DNA of 64,000 bases from contig CM060733.1 in assembly GCA_030704615.1 (NCBI GenBank), positions 31,620,001 through 31,684,000 of the forward strand, written 5' to 3'. This document shows, one piece after another, positions 58,481-64,000 of the stretch (within the stretch, counting starts at the first letter, position 1; every line of letters begins with the position of its first letter). Source of the stretch: Takakia lepidozioides (taxonomy: Eukaryota > Streptophyta > Takakiopsida > Takakiales > Takakiaceae). The notes beneath the pieces were generated by a model. The model was not told the origin of the DNA. It did no database searches and was given only the letters and a program-made list of their open reading frames with translations. A program made the position numbers and the translations under genes.

Positions 58481-60176
58481 AATGAAATATTTGAACAATC
58501 ATGCTGAGATGCTGGCACCTCTGAACGACGAGGAATACCAAAAAAAATATTGCAGCATTGGCTGCCAAGGAGTCGGACGTGCAGGAAACAACCCAGAAGG
58601 GCAAGAAGGGGGGGCGCAAGACCAAAGACAAGGATGCAAAGGGTTCTGATGGCATAGCCAAGTCACCTATGAAGACAAAGGATACAGACAAGTCAAAGGA
58701 GAAGGAAAAGGAAAAGGAAAAGGGAAAGATGAAGAAGAAAGAGAAGGAAAAGGAAAAGGAAAATGATTTCACCGCCGGGAGGTATACCCGCACAATTCAA
58801 TGCGTGTTCGATGCCAGGCCACACCCTTCCCGTGCGGATTTGGCAGGGGAGATTAAGATTGTCAATGAGGGATGACTGGCGATGATGGAGAGTTGGAAGA
58901 AATGATACATTGGGGTGCCTTCGCCTACTTGGGATAACCTATTTCCTTAATCTGTTGGGAATTTCACTTTCTTTCCTGTGCATTTGTAAGTGACATTGGC
59001 AATATTGATCTTTGTTTCTTTTCAAACATTCTTCTCTTCGTTCTTACATTGAACATGTATGTCGTAGGTGAGCATTGGTCCCTCCTCCCTGTGCAGTGTG
59101 TAGAAAACATTTGCTGTTGATATGGTCATTCTTGACATCCCGGACGGCCAGGCTGTTCCAGATGTTCTTCCAAAGGGCAAGACGCCAAGCTGGAACAAAT
59201 TCGATAACAACTACTGGAGTTGGGTATTCGGGTTCTGCAATAATTTTCTTTATGATGCAGGGACACTTCTGCTCTTTCAGTCATGTGACAATGATAGTCG
59301 TCGGGCATGGGCATCATACCTGAAGTCCTCTGGGTTTGAAGTTCTGCGCACATGGAATTGTGTGAACATCCTCTACCTTGTGAAGGGGTGTTGTCTTGGA
59401 CAGCTGGTATGACGCCTCCCTCTTGATTGTGCTTTCATGCTGCGTTTCAGTGTTCTCTGCAGCGAAACTCTTGAAGAATCTATGATGATCGGCACCGATC
59501 ATCACAAATACTTGACAGATCAGTTTGTTGCATGCCTATGTTTTGTTTGTTCAATCTACAAACTTCCACAATTATTTGTGTTTGGCACCCTAGTCTTCAG
59601 TCTTTGCCAGACGAGGATGTTTGAGGCAATTTGCCTGCGGAGGATTCGCACCTCAAAGACACCATCCTTCGTCCGCAACTTTGAGATTTCTGACCAGGGG
59701 TGTTTCATCAACCCTCCGTATGAGCCGCATGTCAATGACATGTTGTACAACTTCATGTAGTCCAATCAGACTCTCAAGAGACCAGATGACACTCACTGGA
59801 GAGGTGCAAAGGAAAAAACCCCAGCGTTCATATACACTATTGGAGTCATGCAACCACCATTCTGCACGGGTGGTCGACCTCTCAGTATCCACAAGTTCGT
59901 TCTCGCCCTTCAGATTTAGTTTTCTTTCACCAGTTTTCTTGCCCCCCCCTCCAACCTGTTCATGTCCTCATGTCTGGGGCAGGAGCAACTTACCATGCAT
60001 GCAAGGCAGGCGGAAGAACCCTTTTTGGCATGGAGGGTGACTCTGACCTATACAAGAATGTGCTCCTCCCCCTTCTGTCTGGCTCTACGTCAGGCACACA
60101 GATTGAAAACATTCAAATCCGGAATGATGAGGATCCAGAAGTTAAGCAGGTCGACAACGACTTTTCATGTGAGTAA
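58481..60176 (+). pseudogene. Methyltransferase-like protein with Lys-rich region, frameshifted
   Basis: Pieces in order: 58481-58545 (MKYLNNHAEMLAPLNDEEYQ); after a one-base shift in an A8 run, 58557-58872 (a Lys/Glu-rich stretch KEKEKEKEKGKMKKKEKEKE, then YTRTIQCVFDARPHPSR); 59122-59412 (MVILDIPDGQAVPDVLPKG, YWSWVFGFCNNFLYDAGTLL, LFQS, SSGFEVLRTWN); 59600-59757 (TSKTPSFVRNFEISDQGCF); and about 59960-60176 (GAGATYHACKAGGRTLFGME, GDSDLYKNVLLPLL, then a GTAAGT donor). DIPDG followed by a hydrophobic strand is like amino-methyltransferase motif IV. GAGATYHACKAGGRTLFGME is like the SAM-binding motif I placed C-terminally, the order of beta-class enzymes. Assignment rests on motif shape only. DIPDG is not a standard DPPY, so activity is doubtful. 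Confidence 0.4.
59483..59508. repeat. Solo palindrome related to the arrays
   Basis: TGATGATCGG CA CCGATCATCA gives perfect 10-base arms. It resembles the array palindromes (TGATGGTCGGTxCCGACCATCA) and lies at an intron-like position between methyltransferase-like pieces. Confidence 0.75.
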
Positions 60177-60389
60177 GTCTGCTTGAAGTCTGCCATTGAC
60201 TTCTCATTCCTTTTTGGGCTCAATGTAATACCCAAACTTCATCTTATGAGTAGTTTCATTCTTCTTGTTGTGGCATGCAGGAAAGGCAGCTATGGGTCTT
60301 CAGCTGTGAAGAAAATAAGTGACGAAGCAAGAGTCTTCTCAAAGAGATCAGCTGCTAGGGCGTGGGAAATTCCGCCGTGAGAGTTTTCT

Positions 60390-60800
60390 CTTTTCAGGTC
60401 TACCGCAAGGATTTGATGATTGCCCCAAGCAGGAAATGTGAAAGAGGTCCTTTGTTCACGGGGCATTGTCACCAATAGTGACCTAGCTTGCCACATTTGT
60501 GGCAGACTCATTGATTCGCGCCCTCACCGTGGATATTGCGGTTGTACCCTCCAAAACGCCGATTCTTGAGAAGAGATCGGAATCTGACCATCGAAGCTTC
60601 CGTCATTGTGGTGACGTCGATTTGTGATGGATTGTCAGCTCTCCTCCAACTGAAGTCTGACAATGAGTTCCTCGTAGGTTGGGAGCTCTTTCTCACTTCC
60701 GATCACACTGACCAAGGTGACAAAGTTATCCGGGAGAGCATTAATATTGGTCTCCACGATGATATCATCATAAGGCAGTTCGTCAACTATAGGCCAATTT
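60390..60800 (-). pseudogene. Ty1/copia gag remnant with zinc knuckle
   Basis: The minus strand encodes NALPDNFVTLVSVIGSEKEL and PTYEELIVRLQLEESR, the end of a copia gag (UBN2-type) domain. In a neighbouring frame it encodes CHKCGKLGHYW, a stop, QC: a C-x2-C-x4-H-x4-C knuckle interrupted by TGA at about 60477. Dead fragment. Confidence 0.8.
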
Positions 60801-60809
60801 CCAAAAATA

Positions 60810-62105
60810 GGAATTTTTTTTTTTTGTATATTACGGAAATTCGCAGTCGTTTTGACGATTGCGGGTTGGACCCCCCGGGGACATTTTTATTAATTGTAAC
60901 CCATATGGTACTATTTCTTAATTACAATGACACGCGTCAAATTGCTATATAGTAAACAAGACTTTCTTATTCCTGATCATGTTAAAGATATGACGAGTGA
61001 GTGAAATTTGAGGGCTGACGGACGCGATATAGCTCCCCATTGCGCGGTGTGAGGGTCTTAGGGAGTTAGCTTTTTCTGTGAGGGTCTTAGGGACTTGGTT
61101 TTTTCTAGAAGCTTCGTGCTTCCTTTGCCCCGTCTTGCAGCCCTTTGTTTCTGTTCTCCTCGTAATGCGCGCTTTTTCTTCCTGTTTGTAGTCGCTGTGG
61201 GGTTCAATCCGCGCTTCTTAGGTTTAGTTTGTGTCCCGCCTCATTGTTTCTGGTTTACTGGGCATCCTTGAAGTTGCGGCTTGTTTTCGTTATGCCCTCT
61301 CAGCTGCATCGTGGTGGTTTTCACAAACCAAGCTGGCGTTACCTGACTACAGACACAAGCAGCACACAGGAGAGGTCCTTTTGGGTTGATGGTCCGGAAA
61401 AATCCTCCATAGGTCATGGCACAAGGTCGAGGACGTGGTGGTGAGGGCACCTTCTTCTTCAACCTATTTCGGCCTGTTTTGCCCTCTCATCAGACTCGAC
61501 CCTAAGATGCATATTGAATTTGTAAGTTAGCTCGTTGTGTGGATCTGTGGTGGTTTGGGGTGACTTTGACAAGTTTGGCAGCAAGAAAGTATCCAAAAAC
61601 AGATAATAGAGATGAGGAGAAGCGTTGGAATCAACACTTCTCCAACCCTAGTCAATGGTGGGACAATGGAGACAAAAAGATGAATGCCCGTTGGACTACA
61701 GAGAGAAGCATATGCAATTCAAAATTGGAACTACTATAATAAGTAGGGTTGGGGTGCTTGCTGGAAGAACTTCACGTCGTCAATGTCAGCTGCTAGCAGC
61801 AAGGCTGAGGATGTATTCATGATTTGTACACACACAGGGATAGCGTAAGGACCAGGGATGGAGGTCCAGATTCATCCAAGAGGGCCGGATTTCAAACACA
61901 AGATTAATTCTGATTCCTTGTGGAAGAAATCTATGTGAATAGATGGTCAACTGGAAACGGCAACGGCATCAGCACAATTGATATAACAACGCACTGCTAA
62001 TGAAGGCACCTTCTTCAACATTTCAACCTATTTTTCGGGCTGTTATCAGGGTCGGCCCTAAAATTTCATGTTGAATTCTGCAAGTTAATTTGCAAGTTAC
62101 CTCGC
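60810..62105. other. No gene recognised
   Basis: Includes an oligo-T run at 60817-60825 and a duplicated GTGAGGGTCTTAGGGA (61048 and 61079). Two similar phrases, CACCTTCTTC...CAACCTATTTC followed by CGGCCT or GGGCTG near 61448 and 62009, mark a duplicated segment. No convincing coding sequence. Confidence 0.4.
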
Positions 62106-62107
62106 AA

Positions 62108-62870
62108 AGCAAAGGCGTGGGATGAGGCTTTGGAGACTTGTCAGCAAATGATGCGAGAAAGGATGGAGCCTAGGCCAGTCACATTCGTTTGTGTTTGCAA
62201 TGCGCGTGCAATCCTGACAGCCATGGAACATGGGGAAGAGGTCCATGGTGGCATCATCAATGCTGGGATTGTATCAGATGCAATCTTACCAATGCCCTGG
62301 TGGACGTGTATACCAAATGCGGGTGCATGAAGGATGCATTAAAGGGGGTGTTGGGCAGTGTGGCTGAACGGAATGTGGTGTCGTAGAGCGTGATGGTGGC
62401 ATGCTATAAGCGCTACAAGGGCAGTGGAGGGAGGCTTTGGAGACCTCTGAGCACATGTGCAAGCTTGGCAGCCCTGGAAAATGGAGAAGAGGTCCACGGT
62501 GGCATCGTCAAAGCTGGGATTGTATCAGATGTCAATCTGACCAGTGTCATGGTGGACATGTATGCCAAATGCGGGTGCATGAAGGATGCATGAAAGGGGG
62601 TGTTGGGCAGTGTGGTTGAACAAATTGTGGTGTCGTAGAGCGTGATGGTGGCATGCTATAAGCACTACAAGGGCAGCAGAGGGAGGCTTTGGAGACCTCT
62701 GAGCACATGTGCAAACTTGGCAGCCCTGGAAAATGGAGAAGAGGTCCACGGTGGCATCGTCAAAGGTGGGATTGTATCATATGTCAATCTGACTAGTGCC
62801 GTGATGGACATGTATACCAAATGCAGGTGCATGAAGGATGCATTGTCGATCATTTTTTTAAAATTCTAAT
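62108..62870 (+). pseudogene. PPR-repeat gene remnant, tandemly duplicated
   Basis: Encodes AWDEALETCQQMMRERMEP, EHGEEVHGGIINAGIVSDA and ALVDVYTKCGCMKDAL, then twice more SLAALENGEEVHGGIVKAGI / ANLAALENGEEVHGGIVKGG with VDMYAKCGCMKDA and MDMYTKCRCMKDA. This is the L2/S motif pattern of plant PLS-class pentatricopeptide proteins, which edit organelle RNA. The last two units (from 62401 and 62651) are 250 bases apart and nearly identical. 250 is not a multiple of three, and stops (TCGTAGAGCG, GCATGAAAG) interrupt every unit. It is a pseudogene with no C-terminal E/DYW domain. Confidence 0.85.
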
Positions 62871-62997
62871 TAAAACAACGTCTTCCATATACATTAGTGT
62901 ATATTTTATTGAGTTGAGTACAAATTATAGCAGAAAATCTTCAAGAGGTGAAATATAGCAATGACAAAGCTGGAGTAACTATCGGAGGAAGCCGGAT

Positions 62998-63345
62998 GTG
63001 ATAACGGCTTCTTCCTCAAAGAAGATCAACGACATGTTTCAGGAGGATAGGAAAATTCAGACTGTGAACCGGATTCGGATTTTTGAAAACCCATCTCTGG
63101 CGACTAGTTTGTCTGACCATGGGAGGCTTGGCAACGGAATTGTCATTCCGGAGGATGTTGTATCACTGGAGAACCTGCAGAAAGTGACATCCCATCATAG
63201 AGAGGACTAGCCCAATGACAACTCCTTGATTCCGGGGTTGACAGACCATGTGGCATTGGAGTGCATCGCAGAGGAATGCAACTTTTGGGCGGACAGTATT
63301 CTAGAGGTTGTATGGAGGTATGATCTAGAAATCAATGAGTAGTCT
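62998..63345 (+). pseudogene. Short reading frames, possible F-box-like fragment
   Basis: One frame of 70 codons (ITASSSKKINDMFQEDRKIQ at the start) ends in TAG at about 63208 and continues in the same frame with NSLIPGLTDHVALECIAEEC. The LIPGLxDxVALxCI phrase resembles the start of kelch-type F-box proteins, but the following sequence does not continue it. Weak. Confidence 0.25.
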
Positions 63346-63584
63346 TCAGCGCCAAGAATGATTTAGGATCGATGTCTTTGTAAGTTATGCAGGAAAATAT
63401 GCTTATCTTGCTGGAGGATCTCACCAACAGACGACTCTCAGAACAACGCTACAACTCGCTACTTCAAGCATGGGAACCTCTCCCCGATCTCAAAATAGCA
63501 CGGAAAATGGATCTAATGGGAAAACAAGGATAAATGCTAACCGCTGGATACTGGCTAATCAAGGGTAGCGATCCCACTTCCCAA

Positions 63585-63960
63585 ACGGATGAATAACATG
63601 GATGAGAAGCAACATTCATAAGGACTTAAAACGGACAATGTACCAACTTAAGTTGGTCATGTGCCAAGGTGGAAGATAGATGAAAATTATGGAAGGATGA
63701 AAGTTACAGACAGATGAAATTAGTGGATGGATGAGAGATTACAGGCTGGATGACAAAAAAATAAAATGGATCACAATGACAATGGATGGAGGAAAAACAC
63801 GTGGTTCGATTTGGGTATGTTATAATAATGGACACTCTAGGAAAAATTAATTAAAAACTTTAACTAGGTGTCGGTGCTTAAATGCACCAGTGGTGATTTA
63901 TTTATTTTTTTGAGAAAGGGATGGATGATAGCCGTCAAAACAAGTGACGGATGGAGGGCG
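63585..63960. repeat. GGATGA-rich degenerate repeat region
   Basis: Words such as GGATGAA, GGATGAG, GGATGGATGAG and AGATGAA recur about every 15-40 bases. A perfect 16-base palindrome ACCAACTTAAGTTGGT is at 63642-63657. The same TTCATCCA/TGGATGAA word is frequent in the arms of the inverted-repeat element at 44.8-45.8 kb. No coding sequence. Confidence 0.6.
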
Positions 63961-63965
63961 ACGGG

Positions 63966-63985
63966 CTGCTATAAATCAGCCGGCG
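63966..63985 (+). promoter_or_regulatory. Possible TATA box in a small hairpin
   Basis: GGCTG CTATAAAT CAGCC places TATAAA in the loop of a 5-bp stem near the right edge. It could be the TATA box of a plus-strand gene beyond the window, but nothing else supports it. Confidence 0.2.
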
Positions 63986-64000
63986 AACAGGGACAATCCA

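Noticed and set aside
58440-58793. 117-codon minus frame with a Phe/Ser-rich hydrophobic run
   Set aside because: It is the antisense of the Lys/Glu-rich AAGGAAAAGGAAAA repeat and has no independent support.
1-64000. tRNA and rRNA genes
   Set aside because: I looked for the conserved tRNA GGTTCGAATCC-type T-arm and rRNA core sequences and saw none; a tRNA search program would be decisive.

Overview
The window is nuclear DNA from a eukaryote, almost certainly a land plant. The evidence is GT-AG multi-exon genes of typical plant families (plastid limit dextrinase, plant rhomboid-like protease, type I inositol polyphosphate 5-phosphatase), remnants of PPR, F-box and plant-type cation/H+ exchanger genes, and abundant Ty3/gypsy, Ty1/copia and non-LTR (LINE) debris. 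Long repeat-filled introns and a fragment resembling very large GTPases (GVIN1/VLIG) fit a non-seed plant or other large plant genome better than a compact angiosperm, but I cannot name the species.

Layout. 0-4.5 kb: a degenerate unknown reading frame on the minus strand and a broken gypsy integrase. 4.6-21.8 kb (+): a pullulanase-type starch debranching enzyme (limit dextrinase) that I could assemble into 30 phase-consistent exons with all GH13 catalytic residues. Its introns hold LINE 3' ends and a triplicated intron segment. 24.0-26.7 kb (+): a four-exon rhomboid intramembrane protease with intact catalytic Ser and His. 29.5-43.0 kb (-): an inositol polyphosphate 5-phosphatase in at least nine exons. 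One 7.7-kb intron carries a nearly complete but decayed LINE, a second truncated copy and several LINE-tail repeats. 44.7-45.8 kb: an element with long inverted repeats. 48.5-54.3 kb: gag, CHX, VLIG-like and copia fragments in scrambled order and orientation. 54.3-60.2 kb: the most unusual part. A tandem array with a period near 181 bp carries two near-palindromes per unit. A second array with a period near 116 bp carries a related palindrome. Around them lie frameshifted exons of an unrecognised protein and of a methyltransferase-like protein, with an antisense F-box remnant between. 60.3-62.9 kb: copia gag and a tandemly duplicated PPR remnant. The end of the window holds degenerate sequence with GGATGA-type repeats.

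Only three genes look functional: limit dextrinase (starch breakdown in the plastid), rhomboid protease (membrane proteolysis) and 5-phosphatase (phosphoinositide signalling). They are not an operon and need not cooperate. The rest is mobile-element and duplication debris. The best candidates for something new are the palindrome-array region with its methyltransferase-like reading frames, and the extra N-terminal CBM41-like starch-binding domain on the limit dextrinase. All exon boundaries were read by eye from reading frame, splice signals and family knowledge; no alignment program was used.
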